This document shows, piece by piece, positions 1 through 6,009 of a DNA stretch of 11,416 nucleotides (positions within the stretch are counted from its first letter, which is position 1; each line of letters opens with the position of its first letter). Source of the DNA: an uncultured Bacteroidota bacterium (lineage in GTDB: Bacteria; Bacteroidota; Bacteroidia; Chitinophagales; Chitinophagaceae); NCBI GenBank assembly GCA_903906615.1, contig CAIVKT010000695.1:1-11416 (forward strand), written 5' to 3'. The translations under genes and the position numbers were made by a program. A model generated the notes under the pieces. That model saw nothing but the letters and a program-made list of their open reading frames with translations. It had not been told where the DNA came from and ran no database searches.

Positions 1-1114
1 CATCGGCCTTTTTATCAAACAGCTTGTGGTTGCGCTGGTATTGTTTTTTTACATCACGCAGTGCATCCATTGCGCCGCGCTTATCAAATTTATTGATCAC
101 CACCACCTCTGCAAAGTCCAGCATGTCTATCTTCTCTAATTGCGATGCCGCTCCGTATTCGGGTGTCATCACATACATGCTCATGTCGCAATGCTCGGTG
201 ATCTGTGTATCGCTCTGGCCTATGCCTGATGTTTCCAGGATGATGAGGTCGTACTTGGCAGCCTTTAAGATGTTCACCGCATCGTGTATGTACTTAGATA
301 CCGCAAGGTTGCTCTGGCGGGTGGCCATAGAGCGCATATATACCCTGTTGCTGCGGATGGCATTCATGCGTATGCGGTCGCCCAGCAACGCCCCGCCTGT
401 CTTGCGCTTGGTAGGGTCTACAGATATGATGCCTATGTGCTTGTCTTTAAAATCTATCAGGAAGCGGCGTACCAGCTCATCTACCAGCGAGCTTTTGCCT
501 GCGCCACCTGTGCCGGTAATGCCCAGCACCGGCACATGCGATACAGCAGCCTGTTCTTTTACTTTTTTAAGTGCGGCCTGCGTTTCAGGTGCATCATAAT
601 AATTCTCTGCTGCCGATATCAGGCGGGCTATAGATTTCACATCGCGCTCGGCTATGTGGCCCAGTTCTCCATTCAATTGGTTGCCTGTGGGGAAATCGCT
701 TTTTTCCAGCAGGTCATCTATCATGCCTTGCAGGCCCAGCGAGCGGCCGTCGTCGGGCGAGTAGATGCGGGTGATGCCGTAGTCTTCCAGCTCCTTTATT
801 TCAGAGGGCAGTATCACACCACCACCACCGCCAAACAATTTGATATGCCCGCAGCCTGCTTCTTTCAGCAGGTCGTGCATGTACTTGAAATATTCCACGT
901 GGCCGCCCTGGTAAGAGGTGATGGCTATGGCATTGGCATCTTCCTGTATGGCACAGTCTACCACATCCTGCACACTGCGGTCGTGGCCCAGGTGAATGAC
1001 TTCGGCGCCGCTGGCCTGCATAATGCGGCGCATGATATTAATAGAGGCATCGTGGCCATCAAACAAGGATGCGGCAGTAACGAGGCGCACTTTATTCTTA
1101 AGTGAATAAGACAT
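1..1114 (-). CDS. icmF: Fused isobutyryl-CoA mutase IcmF, N-terminal part (runs off left edge)
   Basis: The minus strand is open from an ATG at 1114-1112 to the window edge, giving 371 residues. Residues 8-135 form a B12-binding domain: DGHDAS with His21 as the expected lower axial cobalamin ligand, then SYQGGH (67-72) and a glycine run FGGGGG (94-99). Residues 195-371 form a MeaB-like GTPase: Walker A GTGGAGKS (201-208), [17 protein letters not shown] (231-247), ETSGIGQ (294-300) and NKFD (341-344). A B12 domain fused ahead of a G-protein chaperone is the hallmark of IcmF, which interconverts isobutyryl-CoA and n-butyryl-CoA (some forms prefer pivalyl/isovaleryl-CoA), with GTPase-gated cofactor loading. 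The catalytic TIM-barrel domain of the roughly 1100-residue enzyme lies outside the window, so substrate preference cannot be judged. It is divergent from the peptidase gene at 1417. Separate MeaB plus mutase small subunit would not show this order of domains. Confidence 0.93.
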   Translation of the reverse strand, partial: MSYSLKNKVRLVTAASLFDGHDASINIMRRIMQASGAEVIHLGHDRSVQDVVDCAIQEDANAIAITSYQGGHVEYFKYMHDLLKEAGCGHIKLFGGGGGVILPSEIKELEDYGITRIYSPDDGRSLGLQGMIDDLLEKSDFPTGNQLNGELGHIAERDVKSIARLISAAENYYDAPETQAALKKVKEQAAVSHVPVLGITGTGGAGKSSLVDELVRRFLIDFKDKHIGIISVDPTKRKTGGALLGDRIRMNAIRSNRVYMRSMATRQSNLAVSKYIHDAVNILKAAKYDLIILETSGIGQSDTQITEHCDMSMYVMTPEYGAASQLEKIDMLDFAEVVVINKFDKRGAMDALRDVKKQYQRNHKLFDKKAD

Positions 1115-1139
1115 ATTGAAAATTAAATATAACGAAGTG

Positions 1140-1147
1140 TAAAGTTA
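1140..1147 (-). promoter_or_regulatory. Candidate -7 box for icmF (TAACTTTA)
   Basis: On the minus strand the octamer TAACTTTA differs at one base from the Bacteroidota -7 consensus TAnnTTTG. Transcription would start near 1134, leaving a leader of about 20 nt before the icmF ATG. No convincing -33 TTG/TTTG element is visible upstream, so this rests on the -7 match and its position alone. Confidence 0.4.
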
Positions 1148-1155
1148 CGAAGATA

Positions 1156-1237
1156 GTGTGAACTCACACATAAGGTGTGTATAAGGTGTGGCACACCTAC
1201 ACTCGCGAAATGATATATGCTAATGTGTAGCTACACA
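1156..1237. promoter_or_regulatory. Cluster of three GTGTG/CACAC palindromes in the divergent promoter region
   Basis: Three short perfect dyads share the GTGTG/CACAC theme. GTGTGAACTCACAC lies at 1156-1169 (6-bp arms, 2-bp centre), AGGTGTGGCACACCT at 1184-1198 (7-bp arms, 1-bp centre) and TGTGTAGCTACACA at 1224-1237 (7-bp arms, no spacer). ATAAGGTGTG also occurs twice in near tandem at 1170-1179 and 1181-1190. They lie upstream of both icmF and the peptidase gene, so they could be operators, but they also overlap a larger repeated element and may simply be parts of it. The arm spacings differ, which argues against a single regulator binding all three in the same way. Confidence 0.4.
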
Positions 1238-1372
1238 CCATTCGCCAGGGGCCGCGGCTCGCCCCTGCCCCCATCCCGACGGCCCCATCCATACCTACAT
1301 CAAATAATCTCGCTCTGCCACCCAAGGTGTGCCACACTTTTGAAGTGTGGCACACCTATACCCGTGAATTGA
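1184..1372. repeat. REP/MITE-like composite repeat bounded by a 30-bp direct repeat
   Basis: Bases 1184-1213 and 1343-1372 are direct copies of each other matching at 25 of 30 positions; both contain GTGTGGCACACCTA. Between them lies a 129-bp segment with the palindrome at 1224-1237, a GC-rich block at roughly 1241-1320 (including AGGGGC/GCCCCT inverted arms at 1247-1266) and the left arm of a long hairpin at 1325-1357. The block is much more GC-rich than its AT-rich surroundings near 1110-1150 and 1365-1400. Nothing coding is evident in 1115-1416. The arrangement resembles non-autonomous palindromic elements; no transposase is nearby and no clean target duplication was found. Confidence 0.55.
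1325..1357. repeat. Perfect 15-bp inverted repeat (hairpin) upstream of the S41 peptidase
   Basis: AGGTGTGCCACACTT at 1325-1339 is followed by a 3-base loop (TTG) and the exact reverse complement AAGTGTGGCACACCT at 1343-1357. Such a stem is strong in either strand's RNA. There is no T-tract after it on either strand, so it is not a standard intrinsic terminator. Its right arm is also the start of the second direct-repeat copy at 1343-1372. Confidence 0.8.
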
Positions 1373-1383
1373 AATTTTATTTA

Positions 1384-1391
1384 TATCTTTA
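1384..1391 (+). promoter_or_regulatory. Weak candidate -7 box for the S41 peptidase (TATCTTTA)
   Basis: TATCTTTA matches TAnnTTTG except at the last base and lies 25 bases ahead of the ATG at 1417. A TTG at 1369-1371 is too close to serve as a good -33 element. The call is weak and based only on position and partial consensus. Confidence 0.25.
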
Positions 1392-1416
1392 ATTTCACAA
1401 ACACCCACACCGTCCG

Positions 1417-3396
1417 ATGCGCAAACTAATACTCTTACTTATCTGTAGCCTGTATGGTATGAATGCAATGGCACAAACACCTACGCTACAACAAAAGCTA
1501 TACTATACCTGCAAGGTATGGGGCTTTGTAAAGTATTACCACTCTAATGTAAGCACATGCCATGTGAACTGGGATAGTGTGCTGCTGCATACGCTGCCAT
1601 TAGTACGTAGTGCCGCAAGCAGCGATCAATTCAACGATGCATTGGATACTATGCTCATGTCTGCGGGGCCAATGGCTATATCTACCTCTTACTTTCCCGA
1701 TACACTGCCTGCCAAACTGAAAAGGAACCGTGACTGGAACTGGATAGCAGCCCCGGCATTGCGGAGCGATGTGCAAACGCAATTGGACACTATTAAAAAC
1801 AATTTCAGGCCAAATATAAATTGCTGGGTAACTGTTGATTCCAATGAGGCAACAAGAGGTTTTACAGAATCTTGGGGTGGTTATTTAGACTTTCCACTGG
1901 ATACAACGCTTTTGAATATCAATACACTTAGTGCTTATCCTGATAATGACCACAGACAATTAATGTTGTTCAAGTACTGGAACATTATGCGGTACTTTAA
2001 TCCCAATAATTACGTTTTGGACGTACCTTGGGATACCACACTTTACAACAATGTTATACCCATGGATGTCGTTGGAGACCCATATTCTTTGTATCTGCTA
2101 GTTACAAGAATAGAAACACAAGTAGATGATGCACACACATATGGCTTTAGTCTGAGTTTTAATTATGGATATTTGCCTGGAATTTATGCTCCAAAAATAT
2201 TTTTGAAATATGTTGATGGACAATATGTAGTAGCAAAATCTGAGGAGACTGGCATATACCCGGGAGATGTCATTATTTTTATTGATGGTATGACAACTAC
2301 ACAATGGGAAGATAGCCTAAAGCCTTATTATTCATCTGGCAATCTATCTATTCTTAGAAAGTTCATTTGTCAAAATATGATGTGTAGGGAAACTTATGGT
2401 ACAGCGGAATCAATGATCGTGGAAGATAGCACAGGCGCAAATCATAGTTTTAATTTGAATTGCAACACAATAGTTAACGATACTTTTTATACCAACTATT
2501 ATTACCCAAATGATAGTTTAAATACCATTTCATGGACGACCATGCCTTGCGATGTTGGATATGTGAATATGGGCAATCTACAGTATTCCGATGTAACTAA
2601 TATGTACAATGATCTACAGGAAAAAAGTGCAATTATTTTTGACCTCCGAAATTACCCGAACGGCACTGCATGGAGCATTGCAGACCTCATGTATCCTAAT
2701 GTTATTCAGAATGCAACTTTTCTTCAGCCTGATGTTACGTACCCCGGTACTTATTATCAAACGTATAATTATAATGGCGTAAATGCAAATCCTTCACCCT
2801 ATACCGGCCAAGTGATCATATTGATGAATGAAGTAACCGAAAGCCAGGCAGAGTATTCCTGTATGTTGATCGGCGCTATGCCCGGCGCAATAAAAGTGGG
2901 TAGCCAAACCGCAGGCGCTGATGGAGATATAACATGGTTTAAGATAACTGATGATTTAGAAACTGGCTTCAGTAGCCTCGGTGTATTTTACCCTAATGGC
3001 GATAGCACGCAACGTATAGGCATAGTGCCGGATAGTGTGGTGTACCCTACGCGGGCGGGTATAAGACACCACAATGATGAGGTACTGAATAAAGCTCTAC
3101 AGATTGCCGGCTGCGGGCTTGCTGTGCCTTATGTGCAGGGCAATAAGACCGTGGTGATCGCCTTTCCTAACCCCGCAAATGATGTGGTAAATATTAGTAT
3201 TGCAAGTGTACAAGCAGTTGATGCAGCCATTACCCTAACTGACGTAACTGGCAGGGTACTGATGCGGCAAACAGCAAACAATACAGGCGGCCATATTGCC
3301 GCATCATTTGATACACGCTTGCTGGCGGCAGGTATGTACTTTGTTATCGTAAACGCTGATGGCCGACAATATGTAAGAAAGATCGCAAAAGAATAA
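1417..3396 (+). CDS. Secreted S41-family (tail-specific/CtpA-like) peptidase with T9SS sorting domain
   Basis: This 659-residue protein starts with a signal peptide (basic MRK, hydrophobic LILLLICSLYG, likely cleavage after AMAQ at 20). Residues 180-245 resemble the helical region that precedes the S41 core and contain VDDAHT (236-241, compare the usual DDGHT). Residues about 255-310 look PDZ-like (YPGDVIIFIDG at 281-291). Residues about 375-565 are the peptidase core: VGYVNMGNL (380-388), IIFDLRNYPNG (406-416), the probable nucleophile Ser476 in TESQAEY (474-480), GSQTAGADG (495-503) and a GIVPDSVVYPT tail (535-545). The last 80 or so residues (AFPNPANDVVNISI, then LLAAGMYFVIV) are a Por-type type IX secretion sorting domain, so the enzyme should be exported to the surface or medium. 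The substrate is unknown. The centre of the gene (about 1800-2780) is much more AT-rich than its ends. The stop is TAA; no terminator was seen. Confidence 0.88.
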   Translation: MRKLILLLICSLYGMNAMAQTPTLQQKLYYTCKVWGFVKYYHSNVSTCHVNWDSVLLHTLPLVRSAASSDQFNDALDTMLMSAGPMAISTSYFPDTLPAKLKRNRDWNWIAAPALRSDVQTQLDTIKNNFRPNINCWVTVDSNEATRGFTESWGGYLDFPLDTTLLNINTLSAYPDNDHRQLMLFKYWNIMRYFNPNNYVLDVPWDTTLYNNVIPMDVVGDPYSLYLLVTRIETQVDDAHTYGFSLSFNYGYLPGIYAPKIFLKYVDGQYVVAKSEETGIYPGDVIIFIDGMTTTQWEDSLKPYYSSGNLSILRKFICQNMMCRETYGTAESMIVEDSTGANHSFNLNCNTIVNDTFYTNYYYPNDSLNTISWTTMPCDVGYVNMGNLQYSDVTNMYNDLQEKSAIIFDLRNYPNGTAWSIADLMYPNVIQNATFLQPDVTYPGTYYQTYNYNGVNANPSPYTGQVIILMNEVTESQAEYSCMLIGAMPGAIKVGSQTAGADGDITWFKITDDLETGFSSLGVFYPNGDSTQRIGIVPDSVVYPTRAGIRHHNDEVLNKALQIAGCGLAVPYVQGNKTVVIAFPNPANDVVNISIASVQAVDAAITLTDVTGRVLMRQTANNTGGHIAASFDTRLLAAGMYFVIVNADGRQYVRKIAKE

Positions 3397-3467
3397 TACC
3401 CGTGATGCTCCTTCCAATATTTGCATAGAATTAGGGGTATAATATCCTAAATGACCATATCATTGCC

Positions 3468-3475
3468 TATTTTTG
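3468..3475 (+). promoter_or_regulatory. -7 box for cysS (TATTTTTG), implying a near-leaderless mRNA
   Basis: TATTTTTG is a full match to the Bacteroidota -7 consensus TAnnTTTG. It ends only 7 bases before the cysS ATG at 3483, so transcription should begin at or within a few bases of the start codon. No clear -33 TTG at the usual spacing is visible. This also supports 3483 as the real start, since there is no room for a ribosome binding site. Confidence 0.55.
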
Positions 3476-3482
3476 CACATAT

Positions 3483-4976
3483 ATGTCGGAACTTCATTTT
3501 TATAATTCATACACACGCCAAAAGGAAAAGTTTGAACCCATAACGCCCGGCTATGCCGGCCTCTATGTTTGCGGCCCCACCGTATCGGGCGAATCGCACC
3601 TGGGCCATGCACGCCCTTATGTGACCTTTGATGTGGTGCAACGCTACCTCAGGCACCTGGGCTATAAGGTGCGCTATGTGCGCAACATCACCGATGCAGG
3701 CCACTTTGAAGAAGAAGGCCGCGAGGCCATAGACAAGGTGGGCGAAAAAGCCAAGGTGGAAAAAATGGAGCCGATGGAGCTGGTGCAGAAATACACCAAT
3801 CTCTTTCACCATGCTTTTCGCCTCTTCAATTGCGAAGACCCCGCCATAGAGCCCACTGCCACCGGCCACATCGTGGAGCAGATCAACATGATAGAGACCA
3901 TCATTGAGAAAGGCTATGCCTATGTGGTGAATGGCTCTGTTTATTTTGACGTAAAAAAATACGCCGATAATTATCCTTACGGCAAGCTATCGGGCCGCGT
4001 GCTGGACGACCAACTGGAAACCACCCGCGAGCTGGATGGCCAGGAAGAAAAACGCAACAAGGCCGACTTCGCGCTGTGGAAGAATGCACCTCCGCAGCAC
4101 ATCATGCGCTGGAAAAGCCCGTGGGGCGAGGGTTTCCCAGGCTGGCACATTGAGTGCTCGGCCATGAGTAGCAAATACCTCGGCGAAACATTCGACATTC
4201 ACGGCGGTGGTATGGACCTACAATTCCCGCACCACGAGAGCGAGATAGCACAGAGCACCATAGCCCACGGCCACGCCCCGGTAAACTACTGGATGCACAA
4301 CAACATGATCACCATCAACGGCAAGAAGATGGGCAAGAGCTATAATAATGTGATCAAGCTGTCGGAGCTGTTCAGTGGCAATCATCCTTTATTAACGCAG
4401 GCCTATCACCCAATGGTGGTGCGTTTCTACATATTGCAAACACACTACCGCAGCACCCTCGATTTCTCCAACGAAGCGCTGCAGGCCTCTGAGCGCGCTT
4501 TCCGCAGGCTATGGGAGGCTTATATGCTCCTCGATAAACTGCCCGCAGGTGGCACAGAAGCCTCAGACAAAACCCTGGACGCGCAGGTAATCACCTGGTG
4601 CAATGAGTGCGAAGAATTTATGAGCGACGACTTCAACACTGCCAAGGTATTGGCCAACCTCTTTGAGATGGCCCCGGTGATCAACGGCATCAAGGGTGGC
4701 CAGGTAGCCGCTACTGCGCTGTCTGCCACTACCATTGCTTTGATGAAGGCCACCTTCAAAACCTTCCTGGAAGACATACTTGGTATGCAGGCCCTGCAAG
4801 CCGAACAAAGCAGTTCCAAACTGAACAATGTGTTATCGCTGCTTATAGAGATAAGGAACGACTCCAAGAAAAGAAAAGACTTCGCAACATCAGACCAGAT
4901 CAGGAATAAGCTGGCCGAGGCCGGCGTATTGCTTAAAGACGAGAAAGACGGAACAGTGTCTTATACGATAGAATAA
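3483..4976 (+). CDS. cysS: Cysteine--tRNA ligase (cysteinyl-tRNA synthetase)
   Basis: This class I aminoacyl-tRNA synthetase charges tRNA-Cys with cysteine in the cytoplasm. Its 497 residues fit the family's usual 460-500. The N-terminus [15 protein letters not shown] matches the family's opening, supporting the chosen start. The HIGH motif is HLGH (39-42) in [11 protein letters not shown], and the KMSKS loop is KMGKS (282-286). The zinc ligands expected from E. coli CysRS are all present with matching spacing: Cys30, Cys225 (WHIECS), His250 and Glu254 (FPHHESE). Residues about 330-497 are the helical anticodon-binding region (DDFNTAKVL at 382-390). No truncation is seen. The HIGH surroundings read SGESHLGH rather than the commoner YDYPHIGH, a mild variant. 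The gene follows the peptidase by 86 bp with its own -7 box, and is followed after 9 bp by the DUF1016 fragment, which may be read through from it. Confidence 0.97.
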   Translation: MSELHFYNSYTRQKEKFEPITPGYAGLYVCGPTVSGESHLGHARPYVTFDVVQRYLRHLGYKVRYVRNITDAGHFEEEGREAIDKVGEKAKVEKMEPMELVQKYTNLFHHAFRLFNCEDPAIEPTATGHIVEQINMIETIIEKGYAYVVNGSVYFDVKKYADNYPYGKLSGRVLDDQLETTRELDGQEEKRNKADFALWKNAPPQHIMRWKSPWGEGFPGWHIECSAMSSKYLGETFDIHGGGMDLQFPHHESEIAQSTIAHGHAPVNYWMHNNMITINGKKMGKSYNNVIKLSELFSGNHPLLTQAYHPMVVRFYILQTHYRSTLDFSNEALQASERAFRRLWEAYMLLDKLPAGGTEASDKTLDAQVITWCNECEEFMSDDFNTAKVLANLFEMAPVINGIKGGQVAATALSATTIALMKATFKTFLEDILGMQALQAEQSSSKLNNVLSLLIEIRNDSKKRKDFATSDQIRNKLAEAGVLLKDEKDGTVSYTIE

Positions 4977-5283
4977 ACACACAGCATGAAATTCAATGAC
5001 CTTATAGGAGCGCTTTCAAAAGTGAACACCGAGCTTAGAGAGCAGAGTGTGCAAGCCGTAAATATGTCGCTTACGATTCGTAACTGGGTCTTTGGATTTT
5101 ATATAGTAGAGTTTGAACAAAACGGGAATGACCGCGCAGAATACGGGAAAGGGCTTCTTTCACTCATTTCGAAGGAGATGCAAAGCCGTCAAATATCCAA
5201 TACGGATGAGCGTGAATTACGCCGTTGTCGCCAGTTTTATACCACATATCCCCAAGCAGATACATTCATTTTTTCTAACAACC

Positions 5284-5312
5284 GAATTCGGGGGTTGCTG
5301 TCCCCCGAATTC
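5284..5312. repeat. Palindromic repeat copy 1 inside the DUF1016 fragment
   Basis: GAATTCGGGGG (5284-5294) and its exact reverse complement CCCCCGAATTC (5302-5312) flank a 7-base loop. In the gene's frame it encodes IRGLLSPEF. The outer arms match copy 2 exactly and only the central six bases differ (TTGCTG against ACAGTG). Confidence 0.85.
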
Positions 5313-5350
5313 ACTTTAAAGGAAAATAGCATAGAAAATTCTTCGATACA

Positions 5351-5377
5351 AATTCGGGGGACAGTGTCCCCCGAATT
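5351..5377. repeat. Palindromic repeat copy 2 inside the DUF1016 fragment
   Basis: AATTCGGGGGACA (5351-5363), one central G, then the exact reverse complement TGTCCCCCGAATT (5365-5377): a 13-bp perfect palindrome. It encodes IRGTVSPEF in the same frame as copy 1, 67 bp downstream of it. Confidence 0.88.
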
Positions 5378-5447
5378 CATATTGCCTGAAAGCCACTATG
5401 ATTAAGTTGGTTGAGGGTATATTACCCAAGACGATAGAATAAATCTG

Positions 5448-5455
5448 TAACTTTG
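5448..5455 (+). promoter_or_regulatory. -7 box for the antitoxin-toxin pair (TAACTTTG), implying a leaderless mRNA
   Basis: TAACTTTG followed by CAGC is a full TAnnTTTG match in the form most often seen in this phylum. It ends 4 bases before the antitoxin ATG at 5460, so the expected start site falls on or next to the first codon. No -33 TTG is seen at a suitable distance (the nearest, at 5411-5413, is too far). Confidence 0.6.
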
Positions 5456-5459
5456 CAGC

Positions 5460-5687
5460 ATGGACATTAATCCGCAATACACGTTTGATAAATTGGGCAA
5501 CCCGATAGGCGTTTTTTTGCCGATAGAAGAGTGGAACAATCTTACAGAAGAGTTGCACATGGATATACCCCAATGGCAAAAAGATCTTATTGATGTGCGG
5601 CTTGCGGAATACAAAAATGATCCGGGCAATGTTCTTAACTGGGATGATGTGATCAAAGAATTTGATAAAGAAGATGGGTTATTATAA
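5460..5687 (+). CDS. Antitoxin of a RelE/ParE-type toxin-antitoxin pair
   Basis: This 75-residue acidic protein starts with an FDKLGNPIGVFLPIEEWNNL stretch (about 9-28) like the N-terminal DNA-binding strand-helix of Phd/YefM-like antitoxins. It ends with RLAEYKNDPGNVLNWDDVIKEFDKED (47-72), which resembles the tail of addiction-module antitoxins of the PF09720-like group and probably wraps the toxin. Assignment rests mainly on this character and on the overlap with a ParE-like gene: the toxin ATG at 5674 lies 14 bases inside this frame. The protein should neutralise the toxin and repress its own promoter at 5448-5455. Whether it belongs to the Phd or the PF09720 family is uncertain from the sequence alone. 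Confidence 0.8.
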   Translation: MDINPQYTFDKLGNPIGVFLPIEEWNNLTEELHMDIPQWQKDLIDVRLAEYKNDPGNVLNWDDVIKEFDKEDGLL

Positions 5688-5973
5688 CATCACTATTCTA
5701 CCCTCGGCACACCAGGATATGAGAGAAGCCCGTGTATGGTACAGGCAACACACTGAAGATCTCCCCAAGCGTCTTATGCAACAAATAAGACTAGGCATAG
5801 CAAAAATAAGAGCAACACCTTTTGCATATGCTATCAGGTATAAAGAAGTACACATTGCTAACATCAATATTTTCCCATACGCTATACATTACTTAATCGT
5901 TGAAGATACTGTTGTAGTCATTGGCGTTTTTCACACAGCAATAAATCCTGAAAAATGGAAATACCGCGCGTGA
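5674..5973 (+). CDS. RelE/ParE-superfamily toxin
   Basis: This 99-residue protein matches the RelE/ParE toxin fold: beta strand YYNITILPSAHQDM, helices REARVWYRQHTEDLPKRLMQQI, IAKIRATP and RYKEVHIANINIFPYAIHY, then VVVIGVFHTAINPEKWKYR. The FPYAIHY strand and FHTAINPEKW ending are typical of ParE-like proteins; whether the target is gyrase or ribosome-bound mRNA cannot be read from this. I chose the ATG at 5674 over an in-frame TTG at 5662 because GAAG precedes it and the protein then begins directly with the first strand. The start overlaps the antitoxin by 14 bases, the usual translational coupling. It lies 36 bp ahead of the exporter gene. No disabling change is seen, so the pair appears intact. 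Confidence 0.85.
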   Translation: MGYYNITILPSAHQDMREARVWYRQHTEDLPKRLMQQIRLGIAKIRATPFAYAIRYKEVHIANINIFPYAIHYLIVEDTVVVIGVFHTAINPEKWKYRA

Positions 5974-6009
5974 GGATATCCCGATGAGACTTTGAATCAA
6001 AAAACTATA

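Larger units (their letters stand above)
4986..5405 (+). pseudogene. Truncated DUF1016/YhcG-like nuclease gene, N-terminal fragment
   Basis: This 139-residue reading frame resembles the N-terminal domain of DUF1016 (YhcG-like) proteins: AVNMSLTIRNWVFGFYIVEFEQNG (25-48), AEYGKGLLSLISKEM, then ELRRCRQFYTTYPQ (76-89). Full-length members, as I remember them, run to about 330-390 residues and carry a C-terminal PD-(D/E)XK nuclease domain. Here the frame ends at SHYD, where the family continues (SHY plus a hydrophobic stretch), so the nuclease half is absent and no remnant of it follows in 5406-5459. Residues about 100-131 contain two copies of IRGxxSPEF, each encoded by a palindromic DNA repeat. 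It starts 9 bp after cysS with no promoter of its own. Family members are linked to defence or mobile genes; a functional solo N-terminal domain cannot be excluded. Confidence 0.65.
4965..5443. repeat. 13-bp direct repeat of the cysS 3' end flanking the DUF1016 fragment
   Basis: ACGATAGAATAAA occurs at 4965-4977, where it encodes the last codons and stop of cysS (T-I-E-stop), and again exactly at 5431-5443, just after the DUF1016 fragment and just before the antitoxin promoter. The match stops on both sides. The enclosed segment would be explained by insertion beside cysS with duplication of the gene end. One chance 13-mer pair is expected in a window of this size, so only its position makes it suggestive. 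Confidence 0.35.

Noticed and set aside
24..1105. Two long plus-strand open frames (24-599 and 284-1105)
   Set aside because: They lie opposite icmF, whose minus-strand product shows unmistakable B12 and GTPase motifs. The plus-strand products show no family features and start inside the antisense of a conserved gene.
1156..1169. CRP/FNR-type operator suggested by TGTGA and TCACA half-sites
   Set aside because: The half-sites are separated by 2 bases, whereas CRP sites need 6. The match reflects a GTGTG palindrome and not a CRP box.
5662..5676. TTG at 5662 as the toxin start
   Set aside because: The ATG at 5674 is preceded by GAAG and opens directly into the first beta strand. The extra four residues from the TTG are unusual for this toxin family.
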